Below, piece by piece: positions 17,703-25,467 of a stretch of 64,000 nucleotides of DNA; position 1 is the stretch's first letter, and each line of letters begins with the position of its first letter. The stretch is from CAWDMN01 sp963803155 (GTDB lineage: Bacteria > Acidobacteriota > Terriglobia > Versatilivoradales > Versatilivoraceae). The DNA lies in NCBI GenBank assembly GCA_963803155.1, contig CAWDMN010000034.1:194987-258986 (forward strand). The letters run 5' to 3'. The translations under genes were made by a program, and so were the position numbers. Under the pieces are notes generated by a model. It worked only from the letters and a program-made list of their open reading frames with translations, was not told the DNA's origin and did no database searches.

Positions 17703-18046
17703 GGTGCCTGTCTTGAATATTTGAATATTTTATAAAGTACCCATGAGCTTACTGCAGCAGAATATGAAAATAGCGGGCAGCAGACAAAAGCCGTGGATCA
17801 GGACCCCATACCGCTCGCAGGCTTCCCCCAGGCAATTCAGCATCTGGTGGTAATCGTCTTCATCCCAGAAAATCTTTTCCCGCCGATTTCCCCGGTTGAT
17901 ACAAGGGAAAAATGCCTCTGGATAACAGATTCGGCGGCCTCGGCCCATTTGCCTCCTCCTGCTCCGGTTCCGTGTTTGCTTATTTTCCTTTTTGTCTTGA
18001 TCGTATCTTTGACTTCAAAAATATTCAAATATTCAGGACAGGCACC
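17703..18046. mobile_element. Non-autonomous RAYT derivative (MITE-like)
   Basis: 344 bp bounded by the same inverted ends as the element at 12194-13262: GGTGCCTGTCTTGAATATTT on the left (17703 onward) and its complement, with a single change, at 18019-18046. The interior keeps only the start of the transposase gene and is joined directly to the end sequence, as expected from an internal deletion. It splits the HTH gene at 17144-17702 from its upstream part. Confidence 0.85.
17730..17948 (-). pseudogene. RAYT transposase N-terminal fragment
   Basis: The first 55 or so codons match the complete transposase at 13163 (MGRGRRICYPEAFFPCINRG; YGVLIHGFCLLP). The frame is lost exactly at the HUH motif, where NHFHILI is replaced by AIFIFCC, and the sequence then runs into the terminal repeat. 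The gene cannot encode an active enzyme. Confidence 0.85.
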
Positions 18047-18166
18047 AGTAACTCGGAGAAAACAAACCTCACTCTTCAGTTCGGAAGCCTCCCGCCTACT
18101 CGACAGCGGCCCCATTATGGTCAGGCACCAATTTCCCCAATTTCCCTTTTGGAACATCCGCCTCAG

Positions 18167-18736
18167 TTACCCGCCGAGCTCATATGGTGTATTGGCTAAC
18201 CTCCAGCGGCCATTTTCAAAAATAAACTCCAGCTCGATAACATCGGGAGCGTTCTTCGATCCTTCTCTTCGATGCGCTGTGACAAGTCCACCACAAAAGT
18301 CACCATTGGGAGCGTCAAGAAGCTCTCCTTCTATTGCCAACCATTGGCTTGTATTGAGCCACTCGGAGTATGAAATTTTCCACTTTGACAAAACCGGATC
18401 AGTCGAAAACAAAAGCGCATAATTGCTCGTCGAAATGCATTGTGTTGAAAACAACAGGCAATAGACTCCTTCTCGCTTCTCCAACTGATTTTTGATCTGT
18501 CCCACTGATTGGAAAGGTTGATCTACTCCAAATCCGGCACCTCGTCTCGAAAGAAGGCCAACGAAGCCAACAATATCTTTTTTCTTGATAACACGGAGCA
18601 ATCGATTCGCCGTTTGGATTAGAAGAACTTTTTTGGCGTCTTGTTCTTTACTACCTTCTCCGCACGGGTTGCCTGCAATTGTAAAAATAGTAGACAAAGG
18701 GTTGCCTATTACCAAGACGAGAAAAAAAAATGACAT
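18167..18736 (-). CDS. Exported protein of unknown function
   Basis: A 189-residue protein with a hydrophobic leader (MSFFFLVLVIGNPLSTIF). The mature part contains FVGLLSRRGAGFGVDQPFQS, VYCLLFSTQCIST, GELLDAPNGDFCGGLVTAHR and ELEFIFENGRWRLANTPYEL. It has three to four Cys, and the end resembles an NTF2/SnoaL-like strand pattern, but I do not recognise the family. Its start lies 150 bp downstream of the poly-Gln gene remnant on the same strand, so it may be the accessory or immunity gene of that lost partner. No Shine-Dalgarno is obvious. AT-rich composition matches the island rather than the core genome. Confidence 0.5.
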   Translation of the reverse strand: MSFFFLVLVIGNPLSTIFTIAGNPCGEGSKEQDAKKVLLIQTANRLLRVIKKKDIVGFVGLLSRRGAGFGVDQPFQSVGQIKNQLEKREGVYCLLFSTQCISTSNYALLFSTDPVLSKWKISYSEWLNTSQWLAIEGELLDAPNGDFCGGLVTAHRREGSKNAPDVIELEFIFENGRWRLANTPYELGG

Positions 18737-18886
18737 CAGGCGTATCTTTATGCTTTTGTGGATCAGTGCATCTTTTCACTTCTCCTCCGATCTAACCATT
18801 TGCCTTGAACACATCGAAAACAGGGTTATGACCTTCGGGATTAACTGTCTCTTTATCAATAACCTTTTTAAGGCCACCCATACTTG

Positions 18887-19150
18887 CTAACCCATAGGTC
18901 CTTCGTTAAGTTGATGCGGCTCTCTCTGTTGCTCTTGTTGTTGCTGTTGTTGCTGTTGCTCTTCCCACCAATCCCAAAGCCGGTCAAAATCGCTGAACAT
19001 CCCTGTCGGTTCATTCCATCTTTCGGATTTCCACTCCGGCTGGCCATTATTCTCAGTCCATGGCTACAAAATATCCTCGTGAACCTCCGCACCTGCTGCA
19101 TCAGCCCGGTTGGCCCACTTGTCAATGTTGAGCAGGGGAAGTCCTAAACT
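18887..19150 (-). pseudogene. Remnant of a gene ending in a poly-Gln tract
   Basis: On the minus strand one frame reads LLNIDKWANRADAAGAEVHE, a TAG at 19064-19066, then WTENNGQPEWKSERWNEPTG, MFSDFDRLWDWW and an EEQ(9)EQQREPHQ tail ending at 18887. Sensible Trp-rich sequence on both sides of the TAG suggests a real protein that has decayed. Its upstream part was removed at 19151, where the IS256-family element begins. It may be the tip of another contact-toxin protein, which is inference from the neighbourhood only. Confidence 0.4.
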
Positions 19151-20516
19151 TAGTTGAAAAAGGAGCATGACCTCACTTAAAACAGAGGTGTTTTACCGGC
19201 AAGTAAGACACTGAGATTAAGGAGATCATGCATGGGACAGAGAGTAATTGGAGCCGGAAAAAGAAGCAAGGGCAAAGAGAGAAGAAAAAAGAGACAACAA
19301 ATCCAAGAAGAAGTTAGGACTTTGGACAGTCGGTTTGAACTGATCCAGATGTTGATTCCTCTAGGCTTGAAAGCAGTGGAAGAAGAATTACAGAAAGAGG
19401 TGGAACAGCTGGTGGGCCGCGGAGCCAGCCGGAGTCCGGAGAATCGACGCTGGGGAAGAAATCCAGGATCAGTCTACCTGGGAGATCAGAAAGTCAGAGT
19501 CGAAGTGCCGCGGGTGAGAAATGTGGCGGTGCGACAAGAAGTGCCTCTGGAGAGTTATCAAGCTTTTCGAAAAACGAAGGTGTTGGACCATCAGGTCCTG
19601 AATCGACTGATCTGCGGGATCAGCCAGCGGCAATATGAGCAGGCAGCCCTCTGTGTGCCCGAGACGTTTGGGATCAAAAAGAGCAGTGTGTCGCGACACT
19701 TCATTCGGAGCACGGCTCGGAAGTTGGAAACTTTTTTGAATCGGGATTTGAGCCAGCACGATCTTGTGGCGATCTTTATCGATGGGAAGCGGTTAGCAGA
19801 AACCGATATGATCGTGGCTTTGGGGATTACGCTCGAGGGTAAAAAGATCCTATGGGGATTTGTAGAAGCCCGCACAGAAAATCAACGAGTGGCTCAGGAT
19901 TTTATCCAGCGACTGCTGGATCGAGGGTTAAGAACCGAACAGGAGATTCTCTTCATTATCGACGGAGCCAAAGGGCTGTATAAAGGGATCAAGGCGAGCC
20001 TGGCGGAGAAAGCCTTGATTCAAAGATGCCAATGGCACAAGCGGGAAAATGTAGTCAGTTATTTGAGCCGGGAACAAGCAAAACGATTCCGGCAGAAAAT
20101 GCAGACGGCTTATCAGCAACCCCGTTATGAAAAGGAGAAAGAAGCCCTGGAGCGAATTGCTAAAGAGCTGCGATTGATCAATGGTTCTGCGGTGGAGAGC
20201 CTGAAAGAAGGGTTAGAAGAGACTCTGACTCTGCATCGTTTGGGATTGTTTGAAGAATTAGGCACCAGTTTTAAAACCACCAATTGCATTGAGAATGTGA
20301 ATCGGCAATTGGAGCGGTTGACGCATCGAGTCAGTTACTGGAAGAACAGCGATCAGCGTCAGCGTTGGATCGCCACGTCGCTCCTGCAAATTGAGCCCGG
20401 GCTAAGAAAGGTGAAAGGCTTTCGTCATCTAAAAGCCCTTCGCAAAGCCATGAAAAAGGAAAGTCATCCAAAATCGGATCAAACAGCCGCTTGAGGCTTA
20501 TGCTCATTTTCAACTA
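19151..20516. mobile_element. IS256-family insertion sequence
   Basis: Imperfect terminal inverted repeats bound the element: TAGTTGAAAAAGGAGCATGA at 19151 and the complement of GCTTATGCTCATTTTCAACTA ending at 20516. It holds a single transposase gene. I see no 8-9 bp target duplication, so it may be old or recombined. It truncates the poly-Gln remnant on its left. Confidence 0.8.
19232..20494 (+). CDS. IS256-family transposase (Transposase_mut)
   Basis: A 420-residue DDE transposase. The catalytic triad is readable as Asp184 (AIFIDGKRLA), Asp244 (LFIIDGAKGL) and Glu354 (TTNCIENVNRQLERL), with the family C/H region QRCQWHKRENVVSYL between the second Asp and the Glu. The N-terminal domain carries the usual AEELQKEVEQLVGR-like helices and RVEVPRVRN. 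Length and motif spacing match intact IS256-type enzymes, so the gene appears functional. By family knowledge it moves by copy-out/paste-in through a circular intermediate. It is the second distinct transposase in the 11-22 kb island. Confidence 0.92.
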   Translation: MGQRVIGAGKRSKGKERRKKRQQIQEEVRTLDSRFELIQMLIPLGLKAVEEELQKEVEQLVGRGASRSPENRRWGRNPGSVYLGDQKVRVEVPRVRNVAVRQEVPLESYQAFRKTKVLDHQVLNRLICGISQRQYEQAALCVPETFGIKKSSVSRHFIRSTARKLETFLNRDLSQHDLVAIFIDGKRLAETDMIVALGITLEGKKILWGFVEARTENQRVAQDFIQRLLDRGLRTEQEILFIIDGAKGLYKGIKASLAEKALIQRCQWHKRENVVSYLSREQAKRFRQKMQTAYQQPRYEKEKEALERIAKELRLINGSAVESLKEGLEETLTLHRLGLFEELGTSFKTTNCIENVNRQLERLTHRVSYWKNSDQRQRWIATSLLQIEPGLRKVKGFRHLKALRKAMKKESHPKSDQTAA

Positions 20517-20974
20517 AAAAAGGGATTGACCCGGATTCAGGAACGTGTTTTGTTAGAAAATATTTTTATTCGTGTGAAAATAATTTGACGGGGGCGATTA
20601 AATAGGATGGGAAATAATTCGCTTCCGGGACATTTTTCTTTTGGAAATCGGAGGATTTATGGAGAGATGGCCGCGGCCAATGCTCTGCACTCGAAGGTGC
20701 TCTCAATTGAGCGGGAAATTCATTTTAAGAACATTTCCTGGCGGATGACATACGAAGGCCCGCCAAGCGATTTGACCAATCCACGGCCCATTCGATGGGC
20801 CTGCGCAGACTAATTTATTCGCCGGACTTTCCTCTTTGAATTTCCAATCATCAACAAATTTTGCGATGCTCGATCTTAATCACTTGGCCGATAAATCAAC
20901 ATGCATTAGATTATCGGGAGATAATCCTCAAAAGGTTGTTTTAAATCACAAAATGCGGATACCCCCAAATTTAT
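20517..20974. other. Intergenic region right of the IS
   Basis: A 68-codon frame at 20607-20813 (MGNNSLPGHFSFGNRRIYGE...) has a weak AGGATGG-type site but no recognisable domain, and I do not call it. GGCCCATTCGATGGGCC at about 20783-20800 is a small perfect hairpin without a T tract. The rest is AT-rich and featureless up to the long direct repeat. Confidence 0.4.
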
Positions 20975-21916
20975 AATTCACCATTCAGAATTTCCGCCTT
21001 CAATTCCACCGGGGCAGCAGCTGAACTTCCTCGATGGGGACCTGCTCTGTTTCAAGCCCGGCCTTCTTCCATCCCCCAAATCCTCCGCGGATCACATGGG
21101 CCACAAACCCCTCCTCCTTCAAAACTTGCGCCACACGGGCGCTGGTGGCCTCATGTAGTCAAGTGCAGTAAAGATAGATTTCCTTCTCCTTGGGCAGGCG
21201 ATGCATTTCCGCGAGGATGCGATTGGGTTCGATGCGAAGGGACCCCTTAATTCGCCGGGCCTTCGGGTCATAATAACCGTGGCTGCGAACGTCGACGAGC
21301 AAGTTATTATCCATCCAGTCGGGAGATTTCATCTTTTCCGCTAACTCTGCTGCCGCGATACGCGGCCACTTGCGGAAAAGACGAAATTTTCGATACTGCC
21401 GGATCCTGTAAAAAAAGTAGACAATTAATCCGGCAATCAGCAAGACGATGAAACCTTTCTTCAACGAATAAAAACCGTCGATGACGCTGGCGACCAAATG
21501 GCTGAAAACGTAACCGAAGCCAGAATAAAGGAGGATGTAGAGAAATGAACCCAATGAGTCCAGGGCGCAGAATTGCGCGGGAGGCATGTTCAAGCTCCCA
21601 GCCATTGGGACAGTCATTAAACCCATTCCAGGGAAAAATTTCGAAAACACTAATGCAGCTCGTCCGCGTTTGTAAAAAGACTCCGCCGATTTGAAGATGC
21701 AATTTTCCGGACTAGCGGATAATCGGCAAACCAATCCTAAAATAGCCCAACCAGTATAACGGCCAGCCATGAAAAGCAGGAAGTCGCCGGCTTGCATGCT
21801 GGTGAAGGCGGCCAGGATCATTGCAGGGAAATTCAAGATGCCAAAGTGGGCAGCAGCGCCGGCGGTGATCAAAATGGGCGCGGATGGGATGGGCAATCCC
21901 AGGGATTCAAGAAAAA
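20975..21916. repeat. Long direct repeat, copy 2 (DedA-rhodanese segment)
   Basis: The right-hand copy of the 942-bp block, offset by 9797 bp from copy 1 and in the same orientation. It lies inside the full-length gene. Recombination between the copies would delete the 9.8-kb island. Confidence 0.9.
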
Positions 21917-21974
21917 TGCTAAAAAAAATCAACCAGTAACCATATTGTTGAAGAAGATGAAGAATTTCTTCCAT
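21000..21974 (-). CDS. DedA-family membrane protein fused to rhodanese domain; candidate selenoprotein
   Basis: Reading from ATG 21974, the first 271 codons encode a DedA/SNARE-associated membrane domain (about residues 1-200: LGLPIPSAPILITAGAAAHF, VFSKFFPGMGLMTVPMAGSL) and the front of a rhodanese domain (NNLLVDVRSHGYYD, IYLYCT). Codon 272 is TGA (21159-21161). The same frame then continues for 52 codons, LHEATSARVAQVLKEEGFVA, then HVIRGGFGGWKKAG..., to TGA at 21000. This is the remaining rhodanese fold including the GGxxxW motif. As I recall the family, the active loop reads YCTCPNEATSAR, so UGA replaces the second Cys, giving Cys270-Thr-Sec272. A hairpin suitable for SelB recruitment follows. 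The alternative is a nonsense mutation. The membrane domain may flip undecaprenyl phosphate, and the rhodanese may move sulfur or sense redox. Confidence 0.7.
21130..21149 (-). promoter_or_regulatory. SECIS-like hairpin downstream of in-frame UGA
   Basis: Nucleotides 10-29 after the UGA read GCCACCAGCGCCCGUGUGGC. GCCAC pairs with GUGGC and a C-G pair closes above a bulged U, leaving a 7-nt apical loop, AGCGCCC, with G in second place, 16-22 nt from the UGA. This fits the published description of bacterial SECIS elements (loop 16-37 nt away, G among the first two loop bases). GC-rich DNA can form such a stem by chance. The same hairpin is at 11333-11352 in the truncated copy. Confidence 0.45.
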
Positions 21975-22098
21975 GATTTTGCAGGTTTCGATTATTTAAA
22001 ATGGAAAAGCCAAGAGTGAAAACGGCTGTGAGGAACCATGCCATCGGAGACGAAGAATCACGGCTTAGGCAGGCTTCCCTCATCTTCGGATTGCCAGA

Positions 22099-22449
22099 TC
22101 AATCCCAAAGGTCGGCATGATTCAAAGGGGAGGTTGCTGGAGTCAGCAACTTTTCTAAGAGCAGCAGCGCCTTCCGCTCCAGATGTAGAAATTGCACCCC
22201 CATGGAATCTCCTTCTTGGACCCACGTCACCTTGGCTTGGGCTTCAAAAGGGTCAGTCTGGTCTGGAATCGGCATCTCTAAAACAAAGGTGGAATCTTTG
22301 GGGAAGGTTTGCGGAGAACGAATGCGGGCTCCACCAAAGCTGATGGAATCAATGATTCCCGTACCGTTGGCCGCCGGTCTTCCATAAAGCACTTTTATGG
22401 AGGTGTCCATGCGGCAGAAATTTCGTCGCTCATGGCCATATTCAGCCAT
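22099..22449 (-). CDS. PilZ-domain protein (c-di-GMP binding)
   Basis: A 116-residue single-domain protein. The PilZ signature is present: an RxxxR motif in ERRNFCRMDTSIKVLYG at the front and DSISFGGARI (D/N-x-S-x-x-G) about 20 residues later, followed by the expected beta strands (STFVLEMPIPD, AQAKVTWVQEGDSMGVQF). By family knowledge the two motifs wrap intercalated c-di-GMP. The protein would be a cytoplasmic adaptor linking c-di-GMP to motility, exopolysaccharide or secretion. A J-domain/MshEN-like fusion gene lies close by on the other strand and could belong to the same signalling area, which is inference. Confidence 0.88.
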   Translation of the reverse strand: MAEYGHERRNFCRMDTSIKVLYGRPAANGTGIIDSISFGGARIRSPQTFPKDSTFVLEMPIPDQTDPFEAQAKVTWVQEGDSMGVQFLHLERKALLLLEKLLTPATSPLNHADLWD

Positions 22450-22518
22450 AATTATTCTCCCCTTTTCAATTTGGGTTCAAGTCAATCTCGGGAAATGCGA
22501 TCGGCGGGGAAGGAAAAA

Positions 22519-22683
22519 TCATCCGGAGAACTTTTCTTCCGCCGGTTTCGCCAGAGACCGTTGATAAGCCTTCCATCCCGGGCACCAGCGGGTATGCCAG
22601 CGCCAGAGCTTTGCGATGAAGGATTCCGGTTTTCTTTCTGAATACCGTCGCAACTTACATTCTTCGCAGGCATATTTTTTCAT
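22519..22683 (-). CDS. 54-residue Cys/Trp-rich small protein
   Basis: A short gene that is easily missed. ATG at 22683 is preceded by AGGGGGA on the minus strand. The product begins MKKYACEECKLRRYSERKPE and continues SFIAKLWRWHTRWCPGWKAY, ending in a charged tail (QRSLAKPAEEKFSG). It combines a CxxC pair at the N-terminus with a LWRWHTxWCPGWKxY motif, which I recall from conserved small proteins of other bacteria but cannot name. A third Cys and the His could complete a metal site. It is 69 bp upstream of the PilZ gene on the same strand and may share its transcript. Confidence 0.6.
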   Translation of the reverse strand: MKKYACEECKLRRYSERKPESFIAKLWRWHTRWCPGWKAYQRSLAKPAEEKFSG

Positions 22684-22847
22684 TGCGTCCCCCTATTCAC
22701 ACCGGTCGAAAGTGAATTCATAGTATGCCAGCACTTCGGGAAATTCAAGAACAACCAGTCGGATACCTCGAGATGAATACCCCTTGCTTTTTCCCGGTCC
22801 AATTGTGTTATCGTTAGCCAGACGATGCACCTGCAGGTTCAGGTCGC

Positions 22848-23678
22848 ATGAAGGGTGGAATCATGACGGGTATGCGAGATGTTGAGTTGCTACAAGCCTG
22901 CCGGACCTTATTTGGAGAGTCCGCCTCTCTTAATTCCTTGTTCTTGGATGCCCTGCAACTAACCGATTTAAAGAAAACCTTTCGGCGCAGATCGTTGGAG
23001 ACTCATCCGGACCGTTACCTCCATTTGGGATTTGTGAATCAACGGGCGTACTCGGAACTTTTCCAGCAGGTTCGCGAAGCCTACGAAAAACTCTGCGGCT
23101 ATCTCAGATTGCGCTCCGAAGAAATAAAAAATCAGAAGGCGTATGCGCCTTGGCCGCCGCCTCCCCCGCCGGCTTCCCGCGCGGCCGCTCATCCCATGGG
23201 ATCCTCTTTCTCCGGCGGATTCAAAGACGCTGATCTCTTCGATCCTGTATCGTTCTACAAAGCACCCGGTCCCATGCCTCCCTGGCGGCTTCGGCTGGGG
23301 GAGTTCCTTTTTTATAATGGAGTAATCTCCTGGGACACGCTGATTTCCGCCCTCCTGTGGCAGGGAAGACAAAGAGAACGATTGGGTTCTATTGTCATGC
23401 GATGGGGATGGCTGAAGGAAGCCCAATTGACTGAATTATTGCACGAGCGTCGCATCGGCGAACAGTTGGGAAGCATACTGCTGCGCCGCCAGATCATCAC
23501 TCCTTTCCAGTTGAAAATGCTTTTGATTCATCAGCGGCAAAAGCAGCCTCGCATCGGTGAGTTTTTTGTCGGACAAGGAATTATCCCTCCTTTTCATCTT
23601 CCCCCTTTGGTGGATTTTCTTCGCGAAAGAAACCGGAGATTTGAAAATGCAGGGAAGACTCTTCATCCCATCTTCTAA
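22848..23678 (+). CDS. J-domain protein fused to MshEN/GspE-N-like repeats
   Basis: A 276-residue protein. Residues 1-95 form a J-domain with the HPD tripeptide at 53-55 (LETHPDRYLH) flanked by the usual helices, so it should stimulate a DnaK-type ATPase. A proline-rich linker (PWPPPPPPAS) follows. The C-terminal 120 residues hold at least three units of the form LGE-x-L-x-x-x-G-x-I (RLGEFLFYNGVIS, RLGSIVMRWGWLKE, QLGSILLRRQIIT, RIGEFFVGQGIIP), like the N-terminal repeats of type II secretion and pilus ATPases. These repeats bind c-di-GMP in MshE. ATG 22863 behind AAGGGTGG is an equally good start. A chaperone recruited to a secretion or pilus system is a reasonable inference. The combination is unusual. 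Confidence 0.7.
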   Translation: MKGGIMTGMRDVELLQACRTLFGESASLNSLFLDALQLTDLKKTFRRRSLETHPDRYLHLGFVNQRAYSELFQQVREAYEKLCGYLRLRSEEIKNQKAYAPWPPPPPPASRAAAHPMGSSFSGGFKDADLFDPVSFYKAPGPMPPWRLRLGEFLFYNGVISWDTLISALLWQGRQRERLGSIVMRWGWLKEAQLTELLHERRIGEQLGSILLRRQIITPFQLKMLLIHQRQKQPRIGEFFVGQGIIPPFHLPPLVDFLRERNRRFENAGKTLHPIF

Positions 23679-23969
23679 AAAAAACCTTCCCGCTCCAAAA
23701 GTTTGCGCTACAATCAATACAGGCAGATCAGAATCCCTATGTGATATTTCCAGTGGGTCGAAGCTTCAATCGCCGTCTTTTTAAAACGGGATTAATGGCA
23801 TGAGGTCCGCGTCAAGAAAGCTTTCCGATACAATTCTGGGGCATCATGGAGAATTGTCTCCGGCACGGATAAGGCATTCTCATGTGTCGGTTCCGATTGG
23901 CGGATCCATTCAATCAATCAGTCAGGCAGGCAGATCATTCTCGGCTGGATGGTTAGGAAAGGAGGTCTT

Positions 23970-25067
23970 ATGAAACAGACAGGAATGACCGTTGATTTGA
24001 AGACCGTAGTGATCCTTGTCATTTTGGTGAATGTCCCATTTTGGGTGCTGGCTATTTTCACTTTGGATCAAACGCGCGTCGCTTTAAATGATGAGTTGGC
24101 TTCCGATTTCCGAGCCATTGCACGGCGCAATGCAATAACCATTAATTATGGCGTAAATCATCTTGTCATGGAAGTGGGGACATTGGCCATTAATTCCATG
24201 GTCAAAGATGCGGTGCGGCAGCAAAATGCCTCTTATCCCAACCAGGGTGAAGCCATCCAGAAAAAAGTCCAGGGCACGGACAAAATCTGGCTAACCCCGC
24301 AGGTCAATTCCCTGGTGGCACAAATTCTGGGATCTCCCGCCTCTCGCTATTTGCGCCAGTTCATGGAGGTGAACAGAAGTTTTAAGCGAATCACGGTGAC
24401 TGACCGCTTCGGTGCAGTGGCCGCTGCCAGCATGAAAACCATCAATTATGACCAGGCGGAGGAGAGCTGGTGGCAGCAGGGTTTCAAGGACGGCATCATG
24501 GGCAGAGTCATCATTGAAGATGTGACGCTGGATCCCATCACCAAATTCAATGCCCTGCATATTGTCGTTCCCATTCAGGAAGAGGGGAAGGATATGGTGC
24601 TCGGATTAATCGGAGCCCTGGTGGATGTGAGTGATCTTTTTCCTTTGGCTTCCGGCGTGAAGATTGGAAGCACCGGTGAAACACTTTTGGTCAAGGATGA
24701 CGGGACCCTGCTGGCTGGCTCAGAGGGGAACATTTCTCCCGGCCAGAAGATCCCTTACATGGATGATATTCACGCAGCTTCGCAGATGGCTACTCGGCCC
24801 GATTTTATCCAAGGGGTCATCCCCGGGGGAAAAAAGAAGACAGTGTCATTCCAAGATACCGGCTTGGCGACAGCATATCCAGACTTGAAATGGTGGGCCG
24901 TAGTCTCCCAGGATTCCACCGAGGCGAATGGAGCCATCGATAGGATGACCCGCAAATTCTTGTGGGCAGCCCTTGTGGTGCTGGTTCTCATCACCGTATT
25001 GGCGCTTTATTTTTCCACTCACCGGCGACTGCAATTTACCGATTTAGAGGAAATAGAGACGGAATGA
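23970..25067 (+). CDS. Orphan dCache sensor membrane protein
   Basis: A 365-residue protein. The start at 23970 has AAAGGAGG in ideal position. A first transmembrane helix (VVILVILVNVPFWVLAIF) leads into a periplasmic double-Cache domain (about 35-325) with the recognisable stretches FKRITVTDRFGAVAAASMKT, FNALHIVVPIQ, KIGSTGETLLVKDDGTLLA and DLKWWAVVSQD. A second helix (FLWAALVVLVLITVLALYFS) and a 20-residue tail end it. Such domains bind small ligands, and normally a HAMP, kinase, cyclase or chemotaxis domain follows. None is present here, nor in the next gene, so it may signal by protein contact or be a truncated receptor. Confidence 0.78.
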   Translation: MKQTGMTVDLKTVVILVILVNVPFWVLAIFTLDQTRVALNDELASDFRAIARRNAITINYGVNHLVMEVGTLAINSMVKDAVRQQNASYPNQGEAIQKKVQGTDKIWLTPQVNSLVAQILGSPASRYLRQFMEVNRSFKRITVTDRFGAVAAASMKTINYDQAEESWWQQGFKDGIMGRVIIEDVTLDPITKFNALHIVVPIQEEGKDMVLGLIGALVDVSDLFPLASGVKIGSTGETLLVKDDGTLLAGSEGNISPGQKIPYMDDIHAASQMATRPDFIQGVIPGGKKKTVSFQDTGLATAYPDLKWWAVVSQDSTEANGAIDRMTRKFLWAALVVLVLITVLALYFSTHRRLQFTDLEEIETE

Positions 25068-25319
25068 ATGTGTTTCATCCGTTCCGATTTCTGCCATGGT
25101 CTGATCCTCTCGATCGTGCATCGGCCGGCAAAAGAGTAAATGATGGAAAAAGCTTGAAGATGGAGGTTGAAAGGTGTCCGAAGCTTAAAGCTTGCGAACA
25201 TGGTTTTCGAATTTTTTGGGAATGCGTCCCTTTAGAATCGGTGACTAGGTTAACGGTTGTTCTGATAATTGGCACGAGACGGGAATAGATACTTCGATCA
25301 AGAAAATGAAAGCCCGCCA

Positions 25320-25350
25320 CCTTCTCCCTGCACGAGGGGAGAAGGTTTTT
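25320..25350 (+). terminator. Terminator-like hairpin downstream of dCache gene
   Basis: CCTTCTCCC pairs with GGGGAGAAGG around a short loop and is followed by TTTTT. It lies about 250 bp after the dCache stop. The same sequence type also occurs as a dispersed repeat in many genomes, so a repeat origin is possible. Confidence 0.55.
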
Positions 25351-25467
25351 CCCCATTCCGAACACTTGCGCCAATCCCTTCTGCTCATATCGCAAGGATA
25401 TTCTATTTGTGCGAACTTGCCGCTTCATCCACCTCCCTAGAAAATCGCTCTATGTTATTGAATCTAT

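Noticed and set aside
18897..18970. Microsatellite-like GTTGCT run as an independent repeat
   Set aside because: In the minus-strand frame it is a Gln-coding tract within protein-like sequence, so it is better explained as part of a decayed gene.
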